Assembly: GCA_027924585.1 (NCBI GenBank) | Contig: BSBM01000753.1 | Location: 25,734,001 to 25,798,000, forward strand | Length of the DNA: 64,000 bases | Direction: 5' to 3' | From: Larix kaempferi | Lineage: Eukaryota; Streptophyta; Pinopsida; Pinales; Pinaceae | In this document: piece after piece, positions 35,501-46,762 of the stretch | Layout: every line of letters begins with the position of its first letter | Numbering within the stretch: position 1 is the first letter of the stretch | Notes under the pieces: model-generated | Databases searched by the model: none | Told to the model about the DNA's origin: nothing | The model's input: only the letters and a program-made list of their open reading frames with translations | Translations under genes and position numbers: made by a program

Positions 35501-37043
35501 CAAATATAACTCAGATCATCATTAATAGCTGCTGCAAAGTGTCAAGGTTAATATATGCTCTACAACTTATTCAAATAACAATTATAACACAGAGTAATCA
35601 TGACTGGCGATCTAAATCCAAATATATAGTGTCGTTAATTATTATTATTATTCAGACTAAACTTTCAGGATCATACTCACTTCATAGTTGTGATCAATTT
35701 GCTAGTGAAGGGTGAAGGCTTAAATTAACTGGCTAGGCTAAGGGATGACTTAACTGTCTTGACTTTGTGACACTTTGGCAAGGGAAAGGGAATACACCAT
35801 AGTATATACTGAATGAACAATAACACAGGGAATGGCGGTGTCTCACAAATGGATGAGTTGTTTAAAGAGGGTCTATTCACCTTCACAGATGCGCACAATC
35901 CATAATACAAATAAGGCCAGCAATTGTTTAGATGTAGCTTTTAAGTTCCATTGCTTTTTGGGCCTGAAGTTTCCATAGCCTTGATCTATGTGTGTTTACA
36001 AACACATTGCATAGATTTACATTTTTCTTTTAGGCTTTCTGCTGCAGGTGTGTTTTTAAGGCACTTGTTTACCTGAGCACTTCTAGGTGTGTCATGGACA
36101 GCTTGTTTACCTAGGTATTTATTTTCCACAAGATATAACATTTCATTTTCATTGCCATGTTCATTTGGCATGCCTCTCATTCATGTGTGTTTAGAAACAC
36201 ATTGCATGAATGGGCTTTTCATACAAGATATAGCATTTCATTTTTCCAGATTTTGTATACATGGCAGCACTAAAGGTTTCAGGTTTAGCCAACACAACTT
36301 TAGTGACTAGGGGGAATTCACAAGGAACTCCAACTCACCATAGGTAAGTTTTGTCACCAACTCAGAGCCGAGACACAATAAACAGGGAAGCTCATCCAAT
36401 ACAGAGGCTACAGTGGGGAAAAGTCCTCCATGCCACTAGTCAAGTAGTAAGTCAGGGTGATAATCTAAAAGGTAGGCCATGGATGGATGAAGACAATGAA
36501 ATGATGGAGCCAACACTAGCAAGCCAAAGTATGGTGTAATGATCACCTCTATTCTCCCGAAGAAGGGTAAAACCAATGAGTATGAATAGTGAACTTCTAA
36601 GTCTGAGTAGGGACAATATAATATGTATAATAGATCAACCAGGTCCAAATATCTATATGATCGCCAGATCATGACACTAAGTGCTAAGACATGCTATAAG
36701 AATAAGTATAAAAGCAATCTAACCATAACACCATGATATACCTGCTGAGTCATATACCTGAAAGCTCATCCACCTGTACCATCATCTATCCTCTGAAACT
36801 GCTGCTGCAACTCTGGGCACTACTGACTGCTCTGTACCAATGGTATAATGGCTATATTGGTCATCTCTCTGAGTGTCCTGAGACTCAGTAATGGCATGGG
36901 GAATACAACTGCTGTCCACAATCTGATAGTGATCCAATCTGGATGCTCATCTCAGCATCTCAAATGTAAGGGAACTGGCTGAATAGTGTACTGGAATGAG
37001 AAAAATAATGTATGGTAGCCCGGCTACTATATATGTGATAACA
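32511..37043 (-). mobile_element. Solo LTR of the giant-LTR family, inverted
   Basis: Read on the minus strand it starts TGTTATCACATATATAGTAG and ends GGTGATAACA. It aligns along its whole length to the 4.2-kb LTRs at 17640 and 26173. It is flanked by an exact 5-bp duplication GTTAC (32506-32510 and 37044-37048) with no interior or second LTR, so it is a solo LTR, presumably left by recombination between two LTRs. At 4533 bp it is about 300 bases longer than the other copies and clearly more diverged than they are from each other, with stops in short frames the others share. TATA-like block on the minus strand at 34459-34452. Confidence 0.93.
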
Positions 37044-37048
37044 GTTAC

Positions 37049-37443
37049 CTCCGTAGTTTGTGGAACAAGGAAATAAAAGAGTGACAATGAAACCTATAAA
37101 AAGCAATTTAGACTACCTTAAGAGTCTTATTACAAAGGGCATTGAAAAAGGAATGCCCAGTTGATTAATTGGCTAGGAGAGCCCAACCTGAAATTCTAGC
37201 TTCAAAGCAAGAGGGTGATGGCAATCTGATAGAGGTGACAAATACTCTAGGGCATTATGGTGGGGATCTACCTTTAGAATGAGGATTATGCTAGTTAGAT
37301 TGAGCACCGTGGAAGTACCAAATCTAGAGATGAAGAGAAGCAAATGATACAAAGTACATCCATCATGACCCTTTCATGCCTCGTTCCAAGATCATTAGAG
37401 CATAGAAAAAACTGAGTTATTCTTTAGACATGCATGGTCTCAA
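37049..37443. other. Spacer before the integrase trace
   Basis: No domain recognised. It is probably internal sequence of the gypsy element whose integrase follows, eroded past recognition. Confidence 0.35.
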
Positions 37444-37920
37444 TTTGGGTTGCCTCTCACTATCATCTTTCATTGGGATGCCCGTTTTCTTAGTGATTTT
37501 TGGAAGGTATTATTGCAAAACCTGGATTGCAGACTCCAATATTCAATGGCCTTCCACCCTGAGACAGACAGACATATATAAGTTGTCAGTCGCACCTCGG
37601 TGCAACTTCTCTACATTTATTCTGCACAGAATAAATAGTAGGATAAGTCTCTCCACATCGTCTAGCATTTTTACAATAAAGTGGTGCACTATTCAATTGG
37701 ACATTCACCATTTGAGGTTTACTATGGGTACCAACGATTGGCTCCATATGAACTTCCTGTGCTCCTGCTTCAATCCACTTCAACCCAGCAACTCGTCGCT
37801 CAGTAGAAAGCCACTTCGTTTGTGCAACAATTCCCCAAGATACACATGCAGGTACATGAGGCACTACATAGGAATCAAGACCATTACAAGATCTTTCCTG
37901 ATTGCAACTGAGTGCACAGA
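37444..37920 (+). pseudogene. Ty3/gypsy integrase core fragment
   Basis: The frame starting at 37444 reads FGLPLTIIFHWDARFLSDFW and then SMAFHPETDRQT. These match the integrase core blocks G-PxxIxSDxDxRFxSxFW and xTAFHPQTDGQT, including the second catalytic Asp position (WDARF). After a break and frame change near 37580, the text GHSPFEVYYGYQ with LAPYELP matches the block about 60-80 residues further on in intact integrases, so the intervening NxxLE segment with the catalytic Glu is damaged or missing. The 176-codon frame over the same bases is in the wrong phase. Confidence 0.72.
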
Positions 37921-38910
37921 TATGGATCCGGATCTGGATACAGATTTGCCAGATTTTTGAAAAGTCAGGGTCCGGATACGCGGGGAAACGGCAAGTACAG
38001 AAATATACAACAATATTTTTATAATAAATGAGTGCATGGATATGGATCCAGATCTAGATATGGATTTGCCAGGTTTTTGAAAAGCCAGGATCTGGATACG
38101 GCGGGGAAGCAGCTAGTACAAAAAGATATAATGATATTTTTATAAAAAATATAAAAACAAACAGAGCAAAAAATCAAAACTATTCATGAAACATAAGAGT
38201 AGCACTATAAGTTATTGCCCAAAAAGAGAGTTTTCAATTTCATGCATACTACTATTAGGCATTTGTGTACCATAACTGATAATTTTATAAGTTATAACCA
38301 TGATTGATATTGATAATTTAGAAGACCATTTCAGCATGAACATGAAGCAGGTCATAACAGCATTTTTGTGAGTCACATCCACATGTTCATATTAGCAGTG
38401 AATAAAGTGGTTTTCTTGAAGGCTATGGCAGGACCAAATAACAATGTGGGTGAAGTGAGCAACAATGTAGCACATAAGGATAGATTAGCCTTTGACAGCA
38501 GACCTTGACCATAAAGATAGATCAAATGAAGACCTTGAGAGCAAATGGTGATAAGTCAGAGTTCGAGAGCAGATCTTGACAGAAGGATGGACCAGACCTT
38601 GAGCAGGAATGGGGCTTACGGTTTTGGCCTTTAGGTGTTTAGCATTTTGGAAGTTTTTCATTAAAAGATCATTTTTTTAGGGGATTGGTGGGTCACAAAA
38701 GCCTTTGAAGTTTCAGGATCTGCTTGAAAATTTGAGGATTTGTTTGATTTTCCACAGGATCTGTTTGTGTCTCCAGGGGATTTGTTTCCATGACTGATCC
38801 TTTTCTGTTTCCAGGGGATCCGTTTCCATGATGGATCCTATTCGGATCCGGATCTGGATCTGGATCTGATCCGTGGATCCTGCACACTGGGGTGGCGGAT
38901 CCGGTAACAT
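37910..38910. repeat. Repeat with GGATCC/GGATCTGGAT-rich ends, hAT-like
   Basis: A 120-bp unit is duplicated in tandem at 37910 and 38030, each with GATATGGATCC and GGATACG words. At the right, 38770-38910 has dense GGATCC and GATCTG words plus a 38-bp duplication of CCAGGGGAT...GTTTCCATGA (38773 and 38811). The left AGTGCACAG and the right reverse complement AGTGTGCAG look like the outer ends of an inverted repeat. No target duplication was found and no transposase is encoded, so the class is a guess by analogy with the other motif-rich hAT elements here. The middle (38150-38690) has no gene. Confidence 0.45.
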
Positions 38911-39783
38911 AGCCATTTAATAAGTCTGGGGATTAGATGGATCTATGCTAGTGATGATAACTTAGATCCAGGGTTAAGATGGATCTATGTAAGTGATGAT
39001 AATTCAAATCAAGATAGGGTGGCTCCTTATACTCAGAGGATCGTGCACTTAAAGTTTGGGTATGCTCACCCAACTAATCAGGACTTCCTAACTAGGACTA
39101 CCTAATATCTTAGTGATCTCTTCGTGACTTTGCTCACGACCCACTTTAAATAATACGAAGGTACATCATCACATAATAATAATGCTTCATAAGATGAATT
39201 CCACTAACCACATCACTAAAGAAGAAATGGACTAAAAGATAAAATGTGATTTAATCACCAACTTGGGGCTGGCATAGGTGTCATTGTCATTCATCTTTGC
39301 TTTCTCATTTGATTATACCTGTATTTGGAAGTTGATATATCTTTTGCTATATTTTTGCTATGCATTTCCTGTCAGATTTAAGATCATCAGTCGTGCTGTT
39401 GCCGAGATTTTCTCATAGGTTGTAATTCGTGTCTGGAAAGCCTTTAATATAGTTTTTTGTTTTCTTCCTTATCAGCATGAAACATGTTTTAATATTTTTG
39501 TACTGTTACTTGAGCGTAACAAGTCTTCTAACAGTCATATTTTTTTTTGTACTTTCTCTATTACACGAGGATGGGATAAAAGGTTGAGCCATAGTCTTAA
39601 AGGGGTTATTCAACTTTGTAGGTAACATATATATATTATCATTGAAGACCGCTGCTGTGGAACACCTACGATAGCTTCTTCTTGTTTTTTCACAGTTGCT
39701 TCAATTATAAAATGTGAAAGTTTCAGTTTTCTGTCCTAGACTTTCAAGTGTATCTAAGCCTATCCTTTATTTGTTCGACGCAG
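38911..39783. other. Spacer, probably intron upstream of the Tudor-like exon
   Basis: No domain recognised. It ends in a pyrimidine-rich tract and CAG acceptor at 39783, so at least its right part behaves as an intron. A possible small exon near 39640-39680 could not be confirmed. Confidence 0.45.
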
Positions 39784-40269
39784 AGATAAAGGAAATAAAG
39801 TGCTAGACCTTGGAACTGGAAAGTTGATGTTAGGTGCACATGTAAACAAGCAATTTGGAGATGGCACCTTCGAAAGGGGAAGAGTAATTAGTTATGATGA
39901 GTCACTGAAGCTTTATAAGGTAAAACTAGCTGTCTTTGCCCAAAGCAACCGTGATTTAAAATTCATAAAAATAAAATATATAAAAATTAGTATGTTAATT
40001 TCTTTTCTAAAATTGAAACAGTAGGTGAAAAATTGAGTCAGGATAGTTTAAATTGACCATGCAATATTTTTTTGCAGGTACAGTATACCGACAAAACAAG
40101 CGAGCTTTTGGAGTGGCTTGATTTAGAACCTATACTATTGTATGAGCAACAAAATGGATCAATAATACATGGAAATAATACTGATACTAGACCTAGCAGA
40201 TGGCCCAAACAGCGATCATTAAATCAACTTATTGCCAAAAACAAGCGGTCAAAGAGGCACAGAGGAAAG
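39784..40269 (+). CDS. Two exons of a Tudor-like domain protein (host gene fragment)
   Basis: Exon A is 39784-39919 (one base plus 45 codons), acceptor TTCGACGCAG, donor AAG/GTAAAA. Exon B is 40078-40269 (64 codons), acceptor TTTTTTTGCAG, donor AAG/GTAAAG. The 158-bp intron joins them in phase. The text LMLGAHVNKQFGDGTFERG, then VISYDES, then VQYTDKTSELLEWLDLEPIL follows the Tudor/Agenet-like pattern G-xVxKxF-G-F-G-V-SYD-YxVxYxDxxxExLxWxxLxPIL, seen in plant PHD/DDT-type chromatin proteins of the PTM group. The domain is completed only by splicing across the intron. Neighbouring exons were not found, so this is either part of a real gene with long introns or a stranded duplicate. The remaining basic tail suggests a nuclear protein. 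Confidence 0.6.
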
Positions 40270-41499
40270 GTAAAGAATATGCATTATAAAGCATAGTTCC
40301 AAAAGCAGTGGATGCCAATGGGTATATTTCTTGGCATTGTACAGTTTTAGTGGGTTAGAAAGTTATGTGGAGTTTTCTGTAGTTTTATAATTTATTTGGT
40401 ATGAAACTTTCCCTTAAGAATTTTTTCCTGATTTATTTGTTCTCATTAAAGGGGAAGCATGTATTTATAATGAAGTATAATGATCCCTTAAGATATATGC
40501 ATTTAGTGCTCTATAAGTAGATATTTCTTATGAAATATTGCAAACTAGAGATAGTGGCTTTCATGGGGACGAGAATTGCAGCTCTTCTTGTCTCGATTCA
40601 CTTCTCTTTGATGCCAGTTGACACTGATGCTGATGCTTGCCTTAGGTGGCTGCTTTAGATTGTAAAGTTTTGGCTGATCGATTTTTGGGAAAACTGTTGT
40701 ATTGATGATTATTTCCCTTCCATTTTCAGAAAGGGACAAATTTATTGGGTGAGAAATATTGCATGAAAATTGGGCTCATTTCCTGGGCACGAGTTTTAAA
40801 TCCTTGAATGCTACATGAGTCTATCAGTTGATAGAGGAAACCTACAAATTCTGTGACAAATCACATTTGAATTAATAAATGTTTCAAATGGACAAACAAA
40901 TAATATATAGATTAGTTAACAGTAGATTGCTATTTTGAGCGACACTTGATGACATAAGAGTTCCATATTATAATGTATAATGTAATGTTAATAGGGAAGT
41001 TAGGTCCATTATGTAGTGCAACTACCAGCGTAGTGATTAAAAGGGCTCAAACTCCACTATATCAATTAACTCCATGATAATAAAATGATATTTATGGATA
41101 TTGTAATGTCATGTATGACAGCCCATTTCTAACTTGTTTCCCTTTGTGTGTTGAAAAATCCAAAGTAATAATGATACTTGGAGATCCAGGGTCCAAGTAA
41201 GTTGAGTTCAAAGATATTGAGACAAAGGTTTCAAAATATAAAATTATTAAAGTTTCATATGTAAGAAAGTAAACAAATTGAAAATGATTGAAATACATGG
41301 TGGAAATTGATTAGAACACATTGGAGCTGCTTTGTTGAAAGTAAAGAAATACACGATGGAACTAAATTAATTCAAGCAATTGACTTGATTACTAGAGCAT
41401 ACCAAAGCCGCTTTGTAAAAAGGAAGAGCCGACATACCCTTGAGTGACTCTTAGAAGTCGCAGTCCAAGGAAGAGGAATACGTAGTTCACTCTCCGTGG
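40270..41499. other. Spacer, possibly intron downstream of the Tudor-like exons
   Basis: AT-rich, with no further exon that I could confirm. Frames are short and the retroelement trace to the right begins near 41500 on the minus strand. Confidence 0.45.
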
Positions 41500-42365
41500 A
41501 CTTACGCAACTCCATTTATCAAGAGGGTAAAGCCCTAAAATGCAGAAGCATGAGAAATTGGCTCGCGTGAGAGGAGAATCCGGGTTGTAAATGTTTGACA
41601 TTCCATGAGAAGGAAAAAAAACAAAGGCATCCTACCCTGCAGACAATTGGCATAGAGGAATACACCCAAGCTAGGTTATGTGTAGGTTGTAGCACTATTT
41701 GAGAGCGAAGTGTTGTTTGGAGTCCTTGATATCTGCTTTCTAACAAGGTATGGAAGGTGTTGGTCTACTTGGTCTTTACCTTGATGCAACATTGCCCATC
41801 TTTACCTTGACACAACATTGTCCATGTCATACATCGGTCTTTAGTTTCCAATAGGTAAAAACTCCTCCTTAAGGGCATTGACAAAATCATTCAAGTAGTT
41901 TTTGACATGTATATTTCATAATCATCTTCTACATGTTGCACACAATAAGTATTCGACGAATCTTCAACATGAGAATAGACTTCAAGTGTGCAAAGGTAAT
42001 ATTCTTAATGTTGGAAAAGTTGTGAAGAAAGAAAAAAATGCTGTAGCGGATTCAACCATCTCTTTAAAGCTTGTGTGCCTATCTTTCCTTCAACATATGG
42101 ATATCAAAATTAACTTGTACCTTGAAGGTTGTTGTCCCTCTATGATCATTGCATGTTGAAGGTACCTCCATTGTTGGCAGTGATTGAAGAATCTAGGTGA
42201 AATGATCCATCATCTCACTTTTGTTGCTCAATGCTTTATTAGAGAAACAAATTGATAGGAGGTCGCTTCGATTGACAAGGAAAATCTTCAGCAATTTCGG
42301 TTAGCTAAGGTCCAACTCCTCGTGCCTTGACCTCATGGGGAATGTGCATGGAAATTGAGCATATA
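41500..42365 (-). pseudogene. Decayed Ty3/gypsy gag (minus strand)
   Basis: On the minus strand, downstream of a primer site, fragments in different frames resemble plant gypsy gag: FSNIKNITFAHLK, where gag has a xxxKVxFAxLKL block, and LNDFVNALKEEFLPIGN, matching the WxxFxxxLKxEFxPxGY block. Many stops and shifts separate them. The order and spacing fit gag, and the primer site and LTR lie at the expected upstream side (42366-42855). Confidence 0.55.
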
Positions 42366-42378
42366 GCTTTGATATCAA
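42366..42378 (-). other. Decayed tRNA-iMet primer-binding site
   Basis: The reverse complement reads TTGATATCAAAGC, two transitions away from the usual TTGGTATCAGAGC iMet primer site. It immediately follows the end of the LTR at 42379 and precedes the gag trace, as expected for a minus-strand element. Confidence 0.5.
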
Positions 42379-42855
42379 TGATTTGGATTGGATTGAGAAC
42401 AAAATAAAAGATCATGAAAAATTATAGAGAGAACATTAGATACAATATTGAGGGCATAGTAATATAGTCGAATTGAAATGAAATTCTATTAATAACCATT
42501 TGTGAAAAACACTACAGTGCACATAACAATACATAGTGGCCAGAATGTTGGTGGTGTATCTATGAGAAGAAATGTGCTGACTATGTACATTCGCCAAAAA
42601 TTCATAACAAGAGGCCGAGCTTATATTTTATAGTAATGCCCAAAACCCTAAGAGGCAAAACACTTAAGATGCGAGAATCCTAACCCTAGCATAAAGTTAG
42701 GGGTGAGTAGGAATGCCGAGCTACTCGAAAAAAGGGTAGTATGGGACCTTTGTTGGGATCATGAATTTTTTTCCAGGTGCTCTGTTTTGTTTTTCTTTAA
42801 CTTGTTAAAAAGGAAATTAACATCCTAAATAGATTATCCAATATTGAGTGTAACA
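42379..42855 (-). repeat. Candidate 5' LTR of the minus-strand gypsy remnant
   Basis: On the minus strand the segment would begin TGTTACACTC (42855) and end in CA at 42379, next to the primer site. A TATA-like ACTATAAAATATAAG lies on the minus strand near 42637-42622. No partner LTR was seen, so the outer edge rests only on the TG start. Confidence 0.4.
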
Positions 42856-43025
42856 TTCTCTAAAATTATATGATAATTATAGGAAAACTATTTGTATCAA
42901 AATAATTTTTGAAACGACCCTTTATAAGCATCCAAATTAGTTACAGTTTTCTTTTCCAACCAAATTTTGATTTCTTCATGATCCCCACCCTACCCACCAA
43001 TAAAATACCCTACACACCAATAAAA

Positions 43026-43679
43026 TGTTAGGATATTTAATACTCCATCCTTGTCTTACCTATCATTATTTATTTTTCCTAGTTGTTGGTGATGTCATTT
43101 GTCCCTAGTGGTGTGCAAATGTCATCCAGGATCCATTTACCACCTTCTGAGCCCTGCATGCATCATTTTAGGACCACTTCAATCAGTTCTCTATTTTATA
43201 GGAACCAACTGAGTGTTCCAGTGCAGTCCACATGAGTTAGCTGATTCTTGTGGGGGGTTGGAGCTCCAGATACCACTGATTGTGGCCTCATGCCCTCATT
43301 TCTGATTGACATGCATGAAAAACTCACTATTGCGCCCTCCTTAGTTAGTTAACTGATTGTGACTTCAGTTCGCTGAGTTTAGGTTCAATTCAGTTGAGTT
43401 TGAGTCTTCCGGAGCACTCCAGTGGTGATAATCCCTATGCTAGACCAACCGAGGTTCGAATTCTCCTGTGTGATTTGAATTCTCTCCTTTGTATCATCAT
43501 TGTTTATTATATTGATTATTGGATCATGTGACATTATTATGCTCCTATCTAAGTTTTGCTACATAATTATTCTTTTGCTCTTTTTTACTGCAGTTTTCAC
43601 TCTTATTCAATTCTTTTGCTCATTATTTCTTTGTCAGGTATCCTCAGCTCTTAGATCTGCTGTGACTTAGAATTTCTCA
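43026..43679 (+). repeat. 5' LTR of the copia element
   Basis: Starts TGTTAGGATA, ends TTTCTCA, 654 bp. A GGTTCGAATTC box similar to a pol III B box occurs at 43453-43463 and recurs in LTR2 at 46537-46547. Confidence 0.92.
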
Positions 43680-43697
43680 TAGTATTAGAGCCATGGA
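43680..43697 (+). other. tRNA-iMet primer-binding site of the copia element
   Basis: Begins directly after LTR1 with TAGTATTAGAGCCATGG; compared with TGGTATCAGAGC it has one G-to-A and one C-to-T change. Confidence 0.85.
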
Positions 43698-43997
43698 GCA
43701 AATAGGTTGAACACCTGCTTTCGGTAGTGCACCAGAAGCCTCTGGATTTCCACAACAAATCCTGGTGCCATTGCATTGAATTCATTGGAGAAATCCAATG
43801 AGGTCTAGCCAGGTGGGAAGGATCCGGATAAAAGTGCCTACTGTCCTAAAGCAGTGCTCAGTATTAGTCTACCTCCATTATTGAGAGTTTTTTGCAGATT
43901 ATTCAAAGTTTTTGAGTGTTGCAACAGTTTTCTGCAGTTGCAGCAATTTTGTTGCAGAATCAACAATTTTCACCTTGTATTCGTTCCAGCAGTTGTG

Positions 43998-44675
43998 ATG
44001 GATAATTGGAACTCTCCTCTCTCTCCCAGGATCTTGACACCCTTCGATTACCTTGATTGGAGGGCTGATATGTAGATGGTATTGCGCAACAAATCACTGT
44101 ACATGGTGACAATGGGGAAGCATCCCGAACCACAATCAGCTGTGGAGAAATCCAAGTATCTGAATAGATTGGATGAAGCATCTGGTTTCACGTGTATTCA
44201 TATTTCCATAGATCTACTCTTCCACCTTAACGGATTGAAGACTCCAAGAGAATTATGGTTGAAGTTAGAGACCCTCTTCGGCAAACAAGATGAGCTAAGA
44301 GGCCATATTCTGGAAACTGAGTTGATTGCTCTTCAATCGAGCAGTTTCGAGACCATTCAATGTTTCTTTTCAAAATTCAAATCTCTGGTTATGCAATGCA
44401 AGCAGTGTGGCATTGAGAAGAAGGATGAGCAGTTGGTGCTATCCATTCTGAGAAAGCTAGGTCCTGAGTTCTCCATCTTTGTCTCTACCTTCCATTCTGG
44501 GCGAATGTCAATCCCTGGTTGGAAGATTCCCTCCTTAGATGTTTTCACTGAATCTCTCATCCAAGAACAAGATAAGTTGATCCAGATGGGCGCCTTGAAG
44601 GCCTCCAAAGATCAAGCTCTTATGGCTGGAGAAGCAAAAAGTGCGAATGTAAGGGGAAGCACAAGGGAAGGATAA
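43998..44675 (+). pseudogene. copia gag, one in-frame stop
   Basis: Capsid-like gag of the UBN2/copia type. ATG at 43998 gives MDNWNSPLSPRILTPFDYLD, then a TAG at 44073 and an open frame of 199 codons. Recognisable gag helices include LWLKLETLFGKQDELRGHIL and ETIQCFFSKFKSLVMQC. The frame is lost at about 44670 and resumes in another phase with the zinc knuckle. Confidence 0.8.
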
Positions 44676-45741
44676 GAGACCATTTGAACTCAAGCAAAAT
44701 GTCAAGTCAAGTCCATCAAAAGGAGCCTCCAGCTCCAAGAAGGACAAACAAAAGGGATTTGAGAAATCCAAGTGTTCCTATTGCAAGAAAGGAAACCACC
44801 CAGAGAGATCTTGCATGCAAAAGAAGATAGATTAAATGACCAAGCTTATTGAACAACACAACATTGCCCTCCCAGAAGGTGCAAGAGAGTCTGATTCTAG
44901 AAGTGAGTCTGATGGTCATGAGAGATGCCATGCACTGAAGGTTGGATTTTCAAAATCACAAGCCCTCATAGATTCAGGAGCCTCCAACCACATGGTTGCC
45001 TCCAAAGAATCATTTTCTTCTCTAGATCTCAAAGATGGTCAGATTATTCACATGGGAGACAACTCTCAGATCTCTGCTGAAGGGAAGGGCACAGTACATA
45101 TGGAGCATCGGAAGTTCACAAATGTTCTATTTGTGCCTTCTTTGTCAGCAAATTTGTTGTCTGTATATCAGATGACTCACACAGGCTCACTGAAGAAAGT
45201 GGTCTTTGGTCTTGACACAGTTCAGATTGCAGAGATCTCTACTGGGAAGATTATAGCGAAAGGGTTTGTAAACCATGCCTCCAAGGCATATGAATTCTCC
45301 CATTTTTTTCCATACTCTCTGCCTACCCCATTGGAATCTGATGAAGATCAGAGTGATATCTCTTCTAATGAAGATGAGGATCAAAATCTTGATGTTGAGA
45401 ATAAAGTTCAAGGAGATTCAGATTCAAATCCAGATCCAACACATGCTCCCAATCCATGGCCAAGGCCAATATGGGCACACAAAGTCCTTGTAGCTGCTGG
45501 GAACACAGTTGAGGATCCATACGACCATAGAACCACCAGATCTCAGTATCATGCAAAACTTGCACTATGTCATATAGATCCACTTCTCTCAGAGAGGTGC
45601 TACATGATGGTGGGGTTTGATCCACAATCTCTTGGAGAGACTTGCCATGGAGGATCTACAACCAAGCAACAATCTCGGTTTTCTAACAAAAGGTGTACTC
45701 AAAGGTTCATGATATGGACCACAATGAGTCATTCGATCTAG
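44676..45741 (+). pseudogene. copia zinc knuckle, protease and linker
   Basis: In the new frame a CCHC knuckle CSYCKKGNHPERSC is followed by a TAA, then 301 codons from 44836. ALIDSGASNHMVA is the copia protease active site, with DSG intact, followed by the usual FVPSLSANLLSV block. Then the frame goes through an acidic Asp/Glu/Pro segment to HRTTRSQYHAKLAL, which resembles the linker just before reverse transcriptase. Integrase, which should lie between these two parts, is missing. The frame ends at 45741. Confidence 0.78.
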
Positions 45742-46107
45742 TAGCAAGAAGGGTTCCTGAAAGATTTGTTTTGGCAAACACAACTTCTACACAGTGGGAG
45801 GTACATTAGAGGAGCAGATCCAGATCCAGATTTAGCACCTGCATTGCTATCCTACATAGGAGCAGCTTGCCAATATTTTTGCAAAGGATTTCATTGAGGA
45901 AAACTTTTTCCTTCTCTGCTTAGTATGAAGGTTCTTTGAATTCCTTCCTACTGTTCTTTTGAGGGGGGTATTTTTTCCATGAGGTTTTTCCCCATTTCCT
46001 TGGTTCATGGACAGTTCTTTATTTTTTATCATTTATTTGATTGTATGGGTGACCTTTGGTCTTAGTAACCAGGGTCCAAGATGCAAAAGTATGGATTAAG
46101 GAGGGGG
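45742..46107 (+). pseudogene. RNase H C-terminal remnant and polypurine tract
   Basis: Near 45850-45910 the frame reads EQLANIFAKDFIEENFFLLC, matching the EQxADIFTKxLxxxxFxxLR block that ends copia pol. The rest of reverse transcriptase is absent. At 46098-46107 AAGGAGGGGG, the polypurine tract, leads straight into LTR2. Confidence 0.7.
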
Positions 46108-46762
46108 TGTTAGAATATTTTAATACTCCATCCTTGTCCTACCTAACATTATTTATTTTTCCTAATTGTTGATGATGTCATTTTCCCCCTAGTGGTGTGC
46201 AGATGTCATCCAAGATCCACCTACCACCTTCTGAGCCCTGCATGCATCATTTTAGGACCACTTCAGTCAGTTCCCTATTTTATAGGAACCAACTGAGTGT
46301 TCTGATGCAATCCACCTGAGTTAGCTAACTCTTGTGGGGGGTTGGATCTCCGGATGCCACTGCTTGTGGTCTCATGCGCCCATTTCTGATTGACATGCAT
46401 GACAAACTCACTATTGCGCCCTCCTTAGTCAGTTAACTGATTGTGACTTCAGTTAGCTGAGTTTAGGTTCAGTTCAATTGAGTTTGAGTCTTCCAGCGCA
46501 CTCTAGTGGTGATAATCCCTATGCTAGACTAACTGAGGTTCGAATTCTCATGTGTGATTCGAATTCTCTCAATTGTATCATCATTGTTCATTATATTGAT
46601 TATTGGATTATGTGACATATTATGCTCCTATCTGAGTTCTGCTGCATAATTATTCTTCTACTCTTTTTTACTGCAGTTTTCTCTCTTATTCAATTTTTCT
46701 TCTCATTCTTTCTTTGTGAGGTATCCTCAGCTGTTAGATCTGCTGTGACTTAGAATTTGACA
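46108..46762 (+). repeat. 3' LTR of the copia element
   Basis: Starts TGTTAGAATA, ends TTTGACA, 655 bp. It matches LTR1 along its length with many point differences, indicating an old insertion. Right flank TAAAA. Confidence 0.92.

Larger units (their letters stand above)
43026..46762 (+). mobile_element. Ty1/copia element, deletion derivative (3.7 kb)
   Basis: LTRs of 654 and 655 bp (43026-43679, 46108-46762) flank a 2428-bp interior, bounded by an exact target duplication TAAAA (43021-43025, 46763-46767). The iMet-type primer site TAGTATTAGAGC follows LTR1, and the purine tract AAGGAGGGGG abuts LTR2. The interior carries gag and protease, then a linker, and then only the last part of RNase H. 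Integrase and reverse transcriptase have been deleted. It could have moved only with help, or was deleted after insertion. Confidence 0.93.

Noticed and set aside
37430-37960. 176-codon plus-strand frame
   Set aside because: It is out of phase with the integrase motifs at 37444-37920; the meaningful text is in the other frame and broken.
38693-38916. Minus-strand frames with repeated Asp-Pro or Gln-Ile
   Set aside because: They are artefacts of the GGATCC/GGATCT repeat words.
44836-45741. Acidic Asp/Glu-rich insert in the copia frame as a separate domain
   Set aside because: It sits where integrase has been deleted and reads as linker sequence before reverse transcriptase.
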